DNA from: Actinomycetota bacterium
GTDB lineage: Bacteria > Actinomycetota > Thermoleophilia > Solirubrobacterales > 70-9
DNA length: 49,290 bases
Assembly (NCBI GenBank): GCA_018268605.1
Contig: JAFDWG010000316.1
Coordinates: 1 to 49,290 of the forward strand
Direction of reading: 5' to 3'
The first letter of the stretch is position 1. Each line of letters begins with the position of its first letter. The translations under genes were made by a program, and so were the position numbers. Shown here piece by piece: positions 29,816-38,665 of this stretch. The notes beneath the pieces are model-generated. The model was not told the DNA's origin. It worked only from the letters and a program-made list of their open reading frames with translations, and did no database searches.

Positions 29816-30772
29816 TTAACCGCGGGGAGCCGGGAGACCCTCGAACTGGGTCATCCGACGGAGCGCCTCGAAGCGCTCGTCGATCTCCTCGCGCTGGAGG
29901 CGAGAGACGCGCTCGGTGCCGAACTCCTCGACGTTGAAGGAGGCGAGCACGGTGCCGTAGCCCATCGCGCGGCGCAGATTCGGCTCGTCCAGATTGCCGT
30001 CGACCCCGTCGAGGTAGCCGAAGAAGCCGCCCGCGAAGCTGTCGCCGGCGCCGGTCGGGTCGCGCACGTCCTCGAGCGGGAAGCCGGGGAGCGCGAAGAA
30101 GCTGTGGTCGTCGCCCGCTTCGGTGCCCGCGCCAGAGGTAAACAAGGCGGCGCCGTACTCGCCGCGCTTGGCGACGACCGCGCGCGGTCCCATCTCCATC
30201 ACCGCGCGGGCCGCACGAGCCAGGTTCGACTCGCCGGTCAGCATGCGGATCTCGGCGTCGTTGACGACCAGGCAGTCGACCTCGGCGATCGCCGCGAGCA
30301 ACGAGTCCTTGGCGATGTCGATCCAGAGGTTCATCGAGTCGAGCCCGCTGAATCCGGCGGCGTCGCACTGGGCGCGGACCTGACGCTGGAGGTCGGGCTG
30401 GATGTTGGCGAGGAAGAGGGTGTCGGCCGCCTTGGCGGCGTCGGAGAGCTTCGGCTCGAACTCGCCGAAGACACCGAGTTGGGTGTCGTCGGTGTGGGCG
30501 ACGTTGAGGTCGAAGTCGTAGTGGCCGCGCCAGAAGAAGCTCTGGCCGCCGGGGACGTGCTCGATGTCGTCGGTGACGATGCCGCGGGAGCGCAGCAGCT
30601 CGAACTGCTCGTCGCCGAAGTCGTCCCCGACCGGACCGACCGGGCGCACCTGGGTGAAGAAGCTCGCCGCGAGCGAAAAGTGGACGGCGGCGCCGCCGAG
30701 CATGCGCTCGCGCTCCCCGAATGGGGTCTTGACGGCGTCAAAGGCGATGGATCCGACGACGGTGAGGGCCAT
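29816..30772 (-). CDS. PfkB-family carbohydrate/nucleoside kinase
   Basis: A 318-residue ribokinase-fold kinase. VVGSIAFDAVKTPFG at the N-terminus, GGAAVHFSLAASFF (substrate side) and the ATP-site motif RDPTGAGDSFAGGFFGYL with catalytic Asp near residue 248 are clear. The closest look is to adenosine or ribokinase-like actinobacterial PfkB proteins; the phosphoryl acceptor cannot be named. ATG 30772 is preferred over GTG 30784. A TAGGGT box at 30783-30788 ends 10 bases before it and overlaps the GTG, which suits a leaderless start at the ATG. The gene is divergent from the oxidoreductase at 30814. Confidence 0.85.
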   Translation of the reverse strand: MALTVVGSIAFDAVKTPFGERERMLGGAAVHFSLAASFFTQVRPVGPVGDDFGDEQFELLRSRGIVTDDIEHVPGGQSFFWRGHYDFDLNVAHTDDTQLGVFGEFEPKLSDAAKAADTLFLANIQPDLQRQVRAQCDAAGFSGLDSMNLWIDIAKDSLLAAIAEVDCLVVNDAEIRMLTGESNLARAARAVMEMGPRAVVAKRGEYGAALFTSGAGTEAGDDHSFFALPGFPLEDVRDPTGAGDSFAGGFFGYLDGVDGNLDEPNLRRAMGYGTVLASFNVEEFGTERVSRLQREEIDERFEALRRMTQFEGLPAPRG

Positions 30773-30782
30773 AGGGGATGGC

Positions 30783-30788
30783 ACCCTA
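30783..30788 (-). promoter_or_regulatory. -10 box (TAGGGT) of the PfkB kinase gene
   Basis: TAGGGT on the minus strand lies 10 bases before the ATG at 30772 and overlaps the alternative GTG at 30784. It therefore supports the shorter start. Confidence 0.45.
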
Positions 30789-30813
30789 CCGACTGGCCTG
30801 GGAGACTCGCCGC

Positions 30814-31761
30814 ATGAAAGCGATCCAACTGAGCGAGTTCGGGGGCGCCGACGCGATCGAGCTGGTGGAGCTCGAGGACCCGACGCCGGGCGAGGGCGAG
30901 GTCCTGGTCGACGTCGTCCGCTCCGGGGTGAACTTCGCCGACACGCACCAGACCCGCAACGACTACCTCTCCGGCCAGGAGCTGCCGCTGATCCCGGGGA
31001 CCGAGGTCGCGGGGACGACGCCCGACGGCCGTCGCGTCGTCGCGCTGACCGGGACCGGCGGCTACGCCGAGAAGGTCGCGGTGCCGGAGGCGATGCTGAT
31101 CCCGATCCCCGACGAGGTCGACGACGAGCAGGCAGCCGGGGGGATGGTGCAGGGCCTGACCGCGATGGCGCTGGTCAACCGGATGGCGCGGATCGAGCCG
31201 GGGGAGACGATCCTGATCGAGGCTGCCGCAGGGGGTACCGGCACGCTCGCCGTGCAGGTGGCGAAGGCCGCCGGGGCGCGGGTGATCGGGCTCGCCTCGA
31301 GTGCCGAGAAGCGTGAGTTGGTCGAAGGGCTCGGGGCCGACGCGACGGTCGATTCCCAGGCCGAGGACCTGCGCGGCGCGATCCTCGCGGCCAACGACGG
31401 CAAGGGGGTCGACGCGGTCCTCCAGATGAGCGGCGGCGATGCCTTCGACGCCGAGCTGGCCGCCCTGGCGCCGCTCGGCCGGATGGTCGTCTTCGGCAAC
31501 GCCACCCGGGAGGACCGCAAGGTCAGCACCGGCGCACTGATGCAGGGATCGAAGGCGGTGATGGGCTTCTGGCTCGTCCACATCCTCTCCCGGCAGGACC
31601 TCGCGGTGCCCCTGATCGGCGAGCTTCTGGGGGCACTGGCTTCAGGCGCACTGCGCGTGACGATCGGTGGCGTCTACCCTCTGTCGGAAGCGGCGCGTGC
31701 CCATGAGGCGCTTGAATCGCGCTCCAGTACCGGCAAGCTGCTGCTCGACCCCTCCCGATGA
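30814..31761 (+). CDS. Zinc-independent quinone oxidoreductase-like MDR enzyme
   Basis: A 315-residue medium-chain dehydrogenase/reductase. A GroES-like N-terminal domain (MKAIQLSEFGGADAIELVEL) is followed by a Rossmann domain with AAAGGTGTLAVQVAKAAGARVIG (the AxxGxxG NADPH motif, about 137-159). The zinc ligands of alcohol dehydrogenases are absent, which matches NADPH:quinone oxidoreductases. The start is ATG 30814 with GGGAG 10 bases upstream; an in-frame ATG at 30778 would add residues not typical of the family. The stop overlaps the helicase start (ATGA), so the two are co-translated, although no functional link is known. Confidence 0.86.
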   Translation: MKAIQLSEFGGADAIELVELEDPTPGEGEVLVDVVRSGVNFADTHQTRNDYLSGQELPLIPGTEVAGTTPDGRRVVALTGTGGYAEKVAVPEAMLIPIPDEVDDEQAAGGMVQGLTAMALVNRMARIEPGETILIEAAAGGTGTLAVQVAKAAGARVIGLASSAEKRELVEGLGADATVDSQAEDLRGAILAANDGKGVDAVLQMSGGDAFDAELAALAPLGRMVVFGNATREDRKVSTGALMQGSKAVMGFWLVHILSRQDLAVPLIGELLGALASGALRVTIGGVYPLSEAARAHEALESRSSTGKLLLDPSR

Positions 31762-33254
31762 CAACGTTCAAAGACCTCGGACTGTCCCCTGCGATCCAGC
31801 AGGCCCTCGACGAGCTCGGCTACGTCGAGCCTTCGCCGATCCAGGAGGAGGCGATCCCGGAGATGCTCGCCGGCCACGACGTGATCGGCCAGGCGCAGAC
31901 CGGGACCGGCAAGACGGCGGCCTTCGGCCTGCCGATGCTGCAGTACCTCGATCCCGACAACAACGAGGTGCAGGCGATCGTCCTCACGCCGACGCGGGAG
32001 CTCTGCATCCAGGTGACGCAGGCGCTGCGCTCCTACGCCGAGCACCTCGACATCGAGATCGTCGCCGTCTTCGGCGGCGCACCGATCCGCTCTCAGCAGT
32101 CGCAGCTGCGATCCGGCGCCCACGTCGTCGTCGCCACGGTGGGACGGATGATGGACCTGATGAGCCGCCGCTCGCTGGTGCTGACCGCGGCGCGCTTCGT
32201 CGTTCTCGACGAGGCCGACGAGATGCTCGACCTCGGCTTCATCGAGGACGTCGAGAAGATCCTCCGCATGTGCCCGAGCGGCCGACAGACGGCGCTCTTC
32301 TCGGCGACGATGCCGCCGCCGATCAAAAAGCTGGCCGAGGGCTACATGTACGACCCGGTGACGGTGCGCATCACCCCGAAAACGCTCACCGTGGACGCGA
32401 TCCAGCAGGCCTTCGTCGAGGTTCCCGCCCGTGAGAAGGCGGCGAAACTGGTCGAGATCCTGAAGCTGGAGGAACCGGAGCAGGCGATCATCTTCACCCG
32501 CACCAAGATCGGCGCCTCGCGCCTGGAGCGGACGCTGAAGGACAAAGGCCTCGACGTGAAAGCGCTCCACGGCGACATGAGCCAGGGCTCTCGCGACGGC
32601 GTGATGATCGCCTTCAAGGACCACCGCGTGAACCTGCTGGTGGCGACCGACATCGCCGCCCGCGGCCTCGACGTCGAGCACGTCACCCACGTCATCAACT
32701 TCGACGTCCCCAACTCCTCGGAGACCTACGTCCACCGCATCGGGCGGACCGGGCGTGTGGGACGGACGGGCCGGGCGATCACCTTCGTCACGCCGGACGA
32801 GCGCGACGAGATCGGTCGGATCGAGCGCGACGTCAACACCTCGATCGGCGAGTGGGAGAGCCCCGAGGAGCGGCTCGAGCACGCGCCGCGACCGCGCCGA
32901 CGCGAGCGCTCCCGCGAACGCGAGAAGCGCGAGCCGGAGGCCGAGGAGCAGGGCCCGTCGAAGGAGTCGAAGGACGAGGCGAAGCCCGAGGCCCCCTCTG
33001 CCGAGGACGGCGCCAAGAAGACCACCAAGCTCTTCGTCAACCGCGGCGAGCGCTCCGGCATCGAGGAGGAGGATCTCCGCTGGGCCCTCCGCGAGGGCGC
33101 CGTCCTTCCCGATGAGGCCGTCCACGACGTCCGCGTCCTCCACCGCTTCTCCTTCGTCGAGGTCGATCCCGACCAGGCCGAGCGCACCGTCGAGTACCTC
33201 GACGGCACCAAGCTCAAAGGCAAGGAAATCCGCCTCGAGGTCGCGAAGAGCTAG
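31758..33254 (+). CDS. deaD: DEAD-box RNA helicase with DbpA-like RNA-binding domain
   Basis: A 498-residue ATP-dependent RNA helicase. The Q motif (FKDLGLSPAIQQAL, PSPIQEEAIP) and Walker A AQTGTGKTAAF lead, followed by DEAD in VLDEADEMLDLGF, SAT in LFSATMPPP, and HRIGRTGRVGRTGR near residue 325. A charged Arg/Glu/Lys-rich linker (about 375-420) leads to a C-terminal RNA-binding domain (TKLFVNRGERSGIEEEDLRW to LKGKEIRLEVAKS), as in CsdA/DbpA proteins acting in ribosome assembly, cold response or mRNA decay. The ATG overlaps the stop of the oxidoreductase gene. Repeat R2 copy 1 starts directly after the stop codon. Confidence 0.93.
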   Translation: MTTFKDLGLSPAIQQALDELGYVEPSPIQEEAIPEMLAGHDVIGQAQTGTGKTAAFGLPMLQYLDPDNNEVQAIVLTPTRELCIQVTQALRSYAEHLDIEIVAVFGGAPIRSQQSQLRSGAHVVVATVGRMMDLMSRRSLVLTAARFVVLDEADEMLDLGFIEDVEKILRMCPSGRQTALFSATMPPPIKKLAEGYMYDPVTVRITPKTLTVDAIQQAFVEVPAREKAAKLVEILKLEEPEQAIIFTRTKIGASRLERTLKDKGLDVKALHGDMSQGSRDGVMIAFKDHRVNLLVATDIAARGLDVEHVTHVINFDVPNSSETYVHRIGRTGRVGRTGRAITFVTPDERDEIGRIERDVNTSIGEWESPEERLEHAPRPRRRERSREREKREPEAEEQGPSKESKDEAKPEAPSAEDGAKKTTKLFVNRGERSGIEEEDLRWALREGAVLPDEAVHDVRVLHRFSFVEVDPDQAERTVEYLDGTKLKGKEIRLEVAKS

Positions 33255-33261
33255 CTCCGTC

Positions 33262-33510
33262 GTGCCGGGCCAGGGCGGCCGTCCGAGGGGCGGTGCCCTG
33301 GGCATCTCATGGAGGTCCTGGCAGGCTGTGAGCTCCATTAGACGCGCAGGACGGGAGGGGCGCGGTGTCTCTCCGAGGGTTCGTGCGTGAGAGGCCACAC
33401 CTCGGCCGATCAGTCGACGAAGACGTCTGGAACTCCACGCTTCCTCGCGCCTTCTGTCGGAACCGGTGGACTTTCCGTGACGGTTCCGGACCCCGATCGC
33501 CGCTCGCTGA
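33262..33510 (+). repeat. Structured repeat R2, copy 1
   Basis: The element starts 8 bases after the helicase stop. A GC-rich lead is followed by an imperfect hairpin. Left arm 33297-33317 and right arm 33330-33350 pair at 17 of 21 positions around the 12-base loop CTGGCAGGCTGT (33318-33329). A tail of about 150 bases follows and aligns along its length with copy 2, including a block of about 42 identical bases (near 33368-33412). No open frame of interest is seen. The rest of 33511-33525 is unremarkable. Confidence 0.75.
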
Positions 33511-33525
33511 GTGAGGGCCGGTCCC

Positions 33526-35853
33526 TCAGAGCGTGAGCGTCTGGGGGAAGCGCGAGTTCTGACCGCCGGTTTCCTTCGTGGTCGCCACGAGGCCGAGCTT
33601 CTTCGTCTTTCCGGTCCTGACCCGTTCCCGGAGCTTGTCGGTGACGCTGAGGGCGGGCGAGGCGACCTTCAGTGAGATGGCTTGATTCGGGGAGAGGAGA
33701 CGGACCTGGATCGACTTGCCCACCCTTCTGACCGCGACCTTGAGGCGCTTGCCGCCGGCTCGGGCGACGATCCCGGTCGCGAGGTCCTCCTTCGTCGCCG
33801 CGAGGCGGAGGCCCGGGGGCATCGCGATCGTCACGGCTTCGATCTTCGCGCCCTGGCGCGCTTCGAGGCCGAGGGTCAGTTTCGGTGCGCCCTTGGCGAC
33901 GCCCGCGAGGCGGGAGGTCTTCAGGTGGGCGAGGGGCGCCGGGCTCGGGGCCGGAGTCGCGGTCGGCTTGTTCGTGCCGCTGTCGGACGGCGCCGGAGGG
34001 GTGGGCGGAGCCGGCGGCACGGGCGGATTGGCGAGTGCACAGAGGGACCCCCCGAGGGTCGTGCCGATCGGAGTGCCGATCCCCGTCGCCATGTCGTAGT
34101 GGGAGCCGGGGAAGAAGGGTTTGGTGTCGTCGAAGATGTCGTTCGATTTCAGGCCGCCAGGACGGGAACCGACCACGTCGTCGAAGTTCGCCTCGTAGGC
34201 GGCTCCGCCGATCGAGTAGAGGGCGGGGTTGGCGAAGCCGATCGCCTTGCCGCCGCAGGCGGGGCTGGCGTTCGCGAGCGTCGCGAAGGCCGCCCACAAT
34301 GGCGCCGCGGCGCTGGTGCCACCGGTCTCGCCCCATTTCCTTTCGGTGAAGACGACATAGGAGGTGTCGGGATCCGCCTCGGCGGAGACGTCGGGGACCT
34401 CGCGGCAGTAGCCGGGCAGCCCGCAGGTGGTGCCGGCCGCGAGGGGGCTCACCACGTTCAGCGACGGCGACGATTCGGCCTGGTAGGAGGGCATGCCCCA
34501 GTGGGCCGAGACGCCCCCACCCCCGGCGCCGCCTTTCGTCCCGTCGCTCCAGATGTACTGGACCGTCGGCGCCGTGGCCGATTCCAGGCGAGTGCCGCCG
34601 ACGTCGGTGGCGAACGGGTCGCTCCCCGGGTAGTCGACCGTGATCGCCTTGTCCGGGTTTTCGCTGTCGTAGCAGTCGGTCGCGCCGTCGTCCCCGGCGG
34701 CGACGAAGAAGGACTGGCCTTGCGCGGCGGCCTCCTGGAGGAGCGTGCTGATGGCGCTGAATTCGGCCGGGTCGGTTTCTTTCTCGCAGAGGCCCCAGGA
34801 GCTCGACATCACCTTCGCCCGGTTCTCGGTGATCCAGGTCGAAAGGATCTGCGTCGTCGTGCTCGATTCGTTGGGCCCCTGGTATACGACGATGTCGGCC
34901 TCGGGTGCAAGTCCGATCAGCTGCTCGATGTCGAGCTCCGACTCACCGCCGTCTTCTTCCTTGTACGGCCCCGGCCCGCCGTTGATATCGACCGGTTCTA
35001 CGCCGGCGTGGGTTCCGTAGCATTTCTGGAACTCCGCGATGTCGGCCGGCAGGTACGGTTCTTCCTCGAGCAGCGCGATCGTCTGCCCGGCGCCGAAGTT
35101 CCCCGCCGCGTAGTAACCGGTGAGGCTGTAGGCGGAGGCGATCTGGTCGGTGGTGTAGCCGCTTTCGAATTCTTCCCGGGTTTCGATCGCGTCCGCGCAC
35201 GGCTGCGGAACACCGGTGAGGACGGAGGTCGTCCCGGCCGTCGAGGGCGAGCTCGGCCCCGGCCGGGAAGGCTCCGCGCGTGGGGCCGCCTGGTTCTGCG
35301 GGACGTTCAGGTCGTCGAGGCCGAGGATACCGGCGACGTACGGGGCTGCCGCGGCGGGTACCTCAGGCGCGCTCGTGTTGGCGAAGGCGACCCGGCCGTC
35401 GGGAGTGCGGACGCGTTCGAAGCTCGTGCCCAGGGCCACTTCGGCTTCCGCCGCGGTCGCTTCCACCGGCAGCGAGAGGTTGTTCTCCGAGGGCGCTCCC
35501 ACGGTGAGCCCGCGCGCCTGAAGCGCCGTGCGGACCCTGGCCACCTGCGCGGGGGCCGCGCCGAAGCGGTCGGCGAAGCCTTCTACCGAGAGGTACTGGC
35601 CGTAGAGCGGTGACCCCGGGGTGGAGACCTCCGTGGCGAAGCTTTCGAGCCCGGCCGGGTCCCGCGGTTCCAGGGCGACGAAGAGGTTCAGCTCCTGCTG
35701 CGGGGCCACGGCGCCGAGAGTGGTGGCGCCCGGTGGCAGCGTCGGCGCTTCGCCGACCGGAACTCCGTCGGCCGAGGCGGCGGCCGGGATCAGGACGCAG
35801 CCGAATGCGAGGAAGGTGGACAGGACGGTGAGGAACCGCCGGGACGAAGGCAC
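33526..35853 (-). CDS. Secreted sedolisin (S53) serine-carboxyl peptidase
   Basis: A 775-residue exported protease. A signal peptide (about 1-29) precedes a pro-kumamolisin activation domain (about 45-180). The catalytic domain (about 220-610) shows Glu304 and Asp308 in GGESELDIEQL, the oxyanion Asp in VAAGDDGATD (about 388) and Ser514 in GGTSAAAPLWA. The calcium-site region FDDVVGSRPGG lies near 557-567. These enzymes are usually active at acid pH after self-cleavage of the propeptide. After a Pro/Thr/Ala linker (about 610-645) an extra C-terminal beta-rich domain of about 130 residues may bind cell wall or substrate. The start is GTG 35853, with the signal peptide directly following. It lies downstream of a sensor kinase and receiver gene on the same strand. 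Confidence 0.88.
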   Translation of the reverse strand: MPSSRRFLTVLSTFLAFGCVLIPAAASADGVPVGEAPTLPPGATTLGAVAPQQELNLFVALEPRDPAGLESFATEVSTPGSPLYGQYLSVEGFADRFGAAPAQVARVRTALQARGLTVGAPSENNLSLPVEATAAEAEVALGTSFERVRTPDGRVAFANTSAPEVPAAAAPYVAGILGLDDLNVPQNQAAPRAEPSRPGPSSPSTAGTTSVLTGVPQPCADAIETREEFESGYTTDQIASAYSLTGYYAAGNFGAGQTIALLEEEPYLPADIAEFQKCYGTHAGVEPVDINGGPGPYKEEDGGESELDIEQLIGLAPEADIVVYQGPNESSTTTQILSTWITENRAKVMSSSWGLCEKETDPAEFSAISTLLQEAAAQGQSFFVAAGDDGATDCYDSENPDKAITVDYPGSDPFATDVGGTRLESATAPTVQYIWSDGTKGGAGGGGVSAHWGMPSYQAESSPSLNVVSPLAAGTTCGLPGYCREVPDVSAEADPDTSYVVFTERKWGETGGTSAAAPLWAAFATLANASPACGGKAIGFANPALYSIGGAAYEANFDDVVGSRPGGLKSNDIFDDTKPFFPGSHYDMATGIGTPIGTTLGGSLCALANPPVPPAPPTPPAPSDSGTNKPTATPAPSPAPLAHLKTSRLAGVAKGAPKLTLGLEARQGAKIEAVTIAMPPGLRLAATKEDLATGIVARAGGKRLKVAVRRVGKSIQVRLLSPNQAISLKVASPALSVTDKLRERVRTGKTKKLGLVATTKETGGQNSRFPQTLTL

Positions 35854-35922
35854 GTCCCGGATATCGACCGACCGTGGGCTCTCCTTGAACCGGATCCTGG
35901 CGGGCGCGCCCGGCCCGGTTGG

Positions 35923-36297
35923 CTAGGCGGCTTTGGCGGTCAGTTCGGCGACCGCACCGAGCAGCGCGTCGAAGTCGATCGGCTTGGTGACGTAGCCGCT
36001 GATCTCGAGATCGGCCGGGGCGTCGGCGTCGTCGGGAGTCTGGTGGGCGCTGACGATCAAGGCCGGCGTCTCGAGCCCGGCAGCGCGCAGCTCGCGGAGG
36101 GCGTCGATGCCCGATTTGCGCGGCATCATCGCGTCCAGGAGGAGGATGTCGGGGCCATCGGTCGAGTTCGGGTCGACTCGCTCGGTGACCTCCTGGCCGT
36201 CGGCCGCGGTCTCCACCGTGTAGCCCGCCAGTTCCAGGCGCGTGCGCATCAACAGCAGGATCGTCTCGGAATCGTCGGCGACGAGGACGGTGGTCAT
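35923..36297 (-). CDS. Single-domain response regulator (receiver only)
   Basis: A 124-residue CheY-like receiver. It begins TTVLVADDSETILLLM with the acidic pair at residues 8-9. The phospho-acceptor Asp is in ILLLDAMMPRKSG (near residue 55), the switch Ser in PALIVSAHQ and the conserved Lys in YVTKPIDFD (near 106). There is no DNA-binding or enzymatic output domain, so it must act by protein contact or phosphotransfer. Its ATG overlaps the stop of the histidine kinase gene (ATGA), which marks the two as cognate partners. Confidence 0.9.
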   Translation of the reverse strand: MTTVLVADDSETILLLMRTRLELAGYTVETAADGQEVTERVDPNSTDGPDILLLDAMMPRKSGIDALRELRAAGLETPALIVSAHQTPDDADAPADLEISGYVTKPIDFDALLGAVAELTAKAA

Positions 36298-37589
36298 CGT
36301 CGGCCTCCTTCGCCGATCATCGGGGCGGTGGCGGGCGCCGCCCCGAGCGCCTCGGGGCCGCCGGCGGGGAGGGAGACGGTGAAGGTCGAGCCGCGGCCGA
36401 CCACGGAGTCGGCGGTGATCGTGCCGCCGTGCAGCTCGACCAGCGATTTGGAGATCGCCAGCCCGAGGCCGGTCCCGCCTACCCGCTGGGTCAGACCCGC
36501 GTCCCCGCGCACGAATCTCTCGAAGATGTGCTCAAGCTGAGCGGGGGGTATGCCTGGGCCATTGTCGGTCACGCTGATCTCCACTCCATTGTCGGCTACC
36601 CGAGCGGCAACCTGGATAGACGCGTGTTCAGGGGAATAGTCATGCGCGTTGGTAACAAGATTCACCAGTATTTGGCGAATTCGGTCTGCCTCGACGTTCA
36701 CCAGCGGCAGATCGGGGTCGATTCGCATGGTCAGGTCCTGGTCCGACGCCTCGGTCTGGGCCCTCATCGTGCGGACGACGTCTTCGACCAGCGGTCCCAA
36801 CTGGGTGGGCTCGGGCCGGACCTGGAGGCGGCCCGCGTCGGAGCGGGCGAGGTCCAGCAGGTCGTTCAGAAGGCGCACCAGATGCCGGCAGTTGTCGAGG
36901 ATGATCTCGACCGTCTCCACCTGGTGCGGCGTCAGCGAGTCGCGGTCCATCATCAGCAGCTCGGCGAAGCCCTGCACCGAGGTCAGGGGGCTGCGCAGCT
37001 CGTGTGAGGCGGTGAGGACGAACTCGTCTTTCATCCGGTCGAGCCGGTCGCGTTCGGAGGCCTCGAGCTCGAGCTCCGCGGCCATCTCGTTGAAGGCTTT
37101 GCCGAGCGTCGCCACCTCGGAGACGCCGCCTACCTCGACCCGGGCGCTGCGATCGCCGCCGGCGAGGCGTCCCGCCGCCCCGACGAGTGCCTCGAGCGGC
37201 CTTCGCATCGCCTGGATCAGGCCGACGAAGAGGAGGAGCGCGCCGAGCAGCCCGGCGATCAACCCGGCGCCGACGAGGATCACGGTGTCGCGAGTGTCGC
37301 CGGAGATCGAGTCGCGCAGGTGTTCGCGGGTGGCTTCTTCGCGGCTGATCGCCGCCCGCGCCGCGGTCGGGTTCGTCCCTTCGGCGAGCTGCACCCGCGC
37401 CGCGATCTCCCGCTGGTATGAGCGTTCGATCGAGTTCTCGTAGTCCTGGCGCTGCACGATCAGCCGGCCGACCCCGATCACGGTCACCGCGGTGAGCAGC
37501 GCGAAAGCGATCGCGAAGCCGATCCGGAGGCGGTTGGCAAGCGAGGGACTGAGGCGGCGGGCCTGGCGTGAATATGCTTGCGCGGCGAT
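36294..37589 (-). CDS. Membrane sensor histidine kinase, non-canonical start
   Basis: A HAMP-type histidine kinase. Order: N-terminal helix (RIGFAIAFALLTAVTVIGVG), a short external region (RQDYENSIERSYQREIAARV), a second helix (TVILVGAGLIAGLLGALLLFVGLI), HAMP domain, His box EFVLTASHELRSPLTSVQG, N box LVTNAHDYSPEH, G1 DNGPGIPP and G2 GGTGLGLAISKS. The first canonical start in frame is GTG 37487, but that cuts the first membrane helix to about 11 hydrophobic residues. The open frame extends upstream with basic and hydrophobic residues and has no ATG, GTG or TTG. The coordinate given uses an ATC codon at 37589, eight bases after a TAGCCT box; 37487 is the conservative alternative. It overlaps the receiver gene at its stop. 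Confidence 0.85.
   Translation of the reverse strand: MAAQAYSRQARRLSPSLANRLRIGFAIAFALLTAVTVIGVGRLIVQRQDYENSIERSYQREIAARVQLAEGTNPTAARAAISREEATREHLRDSISGDTRDTVILVGAGLIAGLLGALLLFVGLIQAMRRPLEALVGAAGRLAGGDRSARVEVGGVSEVATLGKAFNEMAAELELEASERDRLDRMKDEFVLTASHELRSPLTSVQGFAELLMMDRDSLTPHQVETVEIILDNCRHLVRLLNDLLDLARSDAGRLQVRPEPTQLGPLVEDVVRTMRAQTEASDQDLTMRIDPDLPLVNVEADRIRQILVNLVTNAHDYSPEHASIQVAARVADNGVEISVTDNGPGIPPAQLEHIFERFVRGDAGLTQRVGGTGLGLAISKSLVELHGGTITADSVVGRGSTFTVSLPAGGPEALGAAPATAPMIGEGGRR
37573..37578 (+). promoter_or_regulatory. -10 box (TATGCT) of the APH-like kinase gene
   Basis: TATGCT ends 9 bases before the ATG at 37588, without a ribosome site, suggesting a leaderless transcript. It lies within the N-terminal extension proposed for the divergent histidine kinase. 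Confidence 0.45.
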
Positions 37590-38664
37590 GGGAGACGAGG
37601 CTACAGGCCAGGACGACAGGTTCGCCGCGGCCGAGGTGGATGGGATCGACGCTGCCGGCGTCGGTATCTGGTTCGCCGAGCACGTGCCGGCGGTGACGCC
37701 GCCGCTTGCCTTCGAGCGGATCGCGGGCGGCCATTCGAACCTGACCTATCGGGTGAGCGACGCCGGCGGGAGCGAGTGGGCGTTGCGGCGTCCGCCACTC
37801 GGCAAGACCCTCAGCTCGGCCCACGACATGGCGCGCGAGCACCGCGTCGTCGCCGCGCTCGGCGGCACCCCGGTCCCGGTCGCGCCCGTCGTCGGGCTCT
37901 GCGAGGACGAGGCGGTGAACGGCGCGCCCTTCTACGTCATGGACTTCGTCCGCGGGCCGGTCCTGCGCGGCGTCGCCGAGGCAGAGGCCTCCTTCCCCGA
38001 CGAGGGCGACCGTCGCGAGATCGGCCTGCGCGTCGCCGACACGCTGGCCGCCATCCACGCCGTCGATCCCGACGCAGTCGGGCTCGGCGGGCTCGGCCGC
38101 AAGGAGGACTACGTCGCCCGCCAGCTGCGCCGCTGGTATGGGCAGTGGGAGAAGTCGAAGACGCGTGAGCTGGCCTCCATCGATCGCGTCCATGACCGGC
38201 TCGCCGCCCGCATCCCGGCCCAGGAGGGCGCCACGATCGTGCACGGCGACTATCGCCTCGACAACATGATCCTCAACGACTCCGGCGAGGTCGCGGCGGT
38301 GGTCGACTGGGAGCTCTGCACCCTCGGCGACCCGCTCGCCGACGTCGGCACCCTGATGGCCTACTGGCCGGAGCGCGACGCCCCCGACGTCGCCCTCGGC
38401 ATGCCCGCCAACCTGGCGCCAGGCTTCCCCACCCGCTCCGAGGTCGCCGCCCGCTACGCCGAGTCCTCCGGTCGCGACCTCGCCGAACTCGACTTCTACA
38501 TCGCCCTCGGCTACTGGAAGCTGGCGATCATCCTCGAGGGCGTCTACGCCCGCTACGCCGCCGGCGGCTACGGCAACTTCGAGCTGAACCGCGGCCTCGA
38601 AGAGTTCGCCCGCCTGGTCGAGCGCCTCGCCGTGGCTGCCGAGGAGATCGAGTCGCGCGGCTGA
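37588..38664 (+). CDS. APH-fold phosphotransferase (ACAD10/11-kinase-like)
   Basis: A 358-residue aminoglycoside-phosphotransferase-fold kinase. The N-lobe has FERIAGGHSNLTYRVSDAGG (nucleotide loop) and WALRRPP with the ATP-binding residue region. The catalytic loop is IVHGDYRLDNMIL (about 215-227) and the metal Asp is in VVDWELCTLGDPLADVG (about 236-252). This subgroup is linked in many bacteria with acyl-CoA dehydrogenases and resembles the kinase half of animal ACAD10/ACAD11, which act on 4-hydroxy acyl chains. An acyl-CoA dehydrogenase gene lies convergently just beyond it (38868-40133), which supports such a role. It is not expected to confer antibiotic resistance. ATG 37588 is preferred over the in-frame upstream start at 37492. 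Confidence 0.85.
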   Translation: MGDEATGQDDRFAAAEVDGIDAAGVGIWFAEHVPAVTPPLAFERIAGGHSNLTYRVSDAGGSEWALRRPPLGKTLSSAHDMAREHRVVAALGGTPVPVAPVVGLCEDEAVNGAPFYVMDFVRGPVLRGVAEAEASFPDEGDRREIGLRVADTLAAIHAVDPDAVGLGGLGRKEDYVARQLRRWYGQWEKSKTRELASIDRVHDRLAARIPAQEGATIVHGDYRLDNMILNDSGEVAAVVDWELCTLGDPLADVGTLMAYWPERDAPDVALGMPANLAPGFPTRSEVAARYAESSGRDLAELDFYIALGYWKLAIILEGVYARYAAGGYGNFELNRGLEEFARLVERLAVAAEEIESRG

Positions 38665-38665
38665 G

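Noticed and set aside
37588-38664. Aminoglycoside resistance gene
   Set aside because: The APH fold is present, but the subgroup and the acyl-CoA dehydrogenase neighbour point to acyl metabolism.
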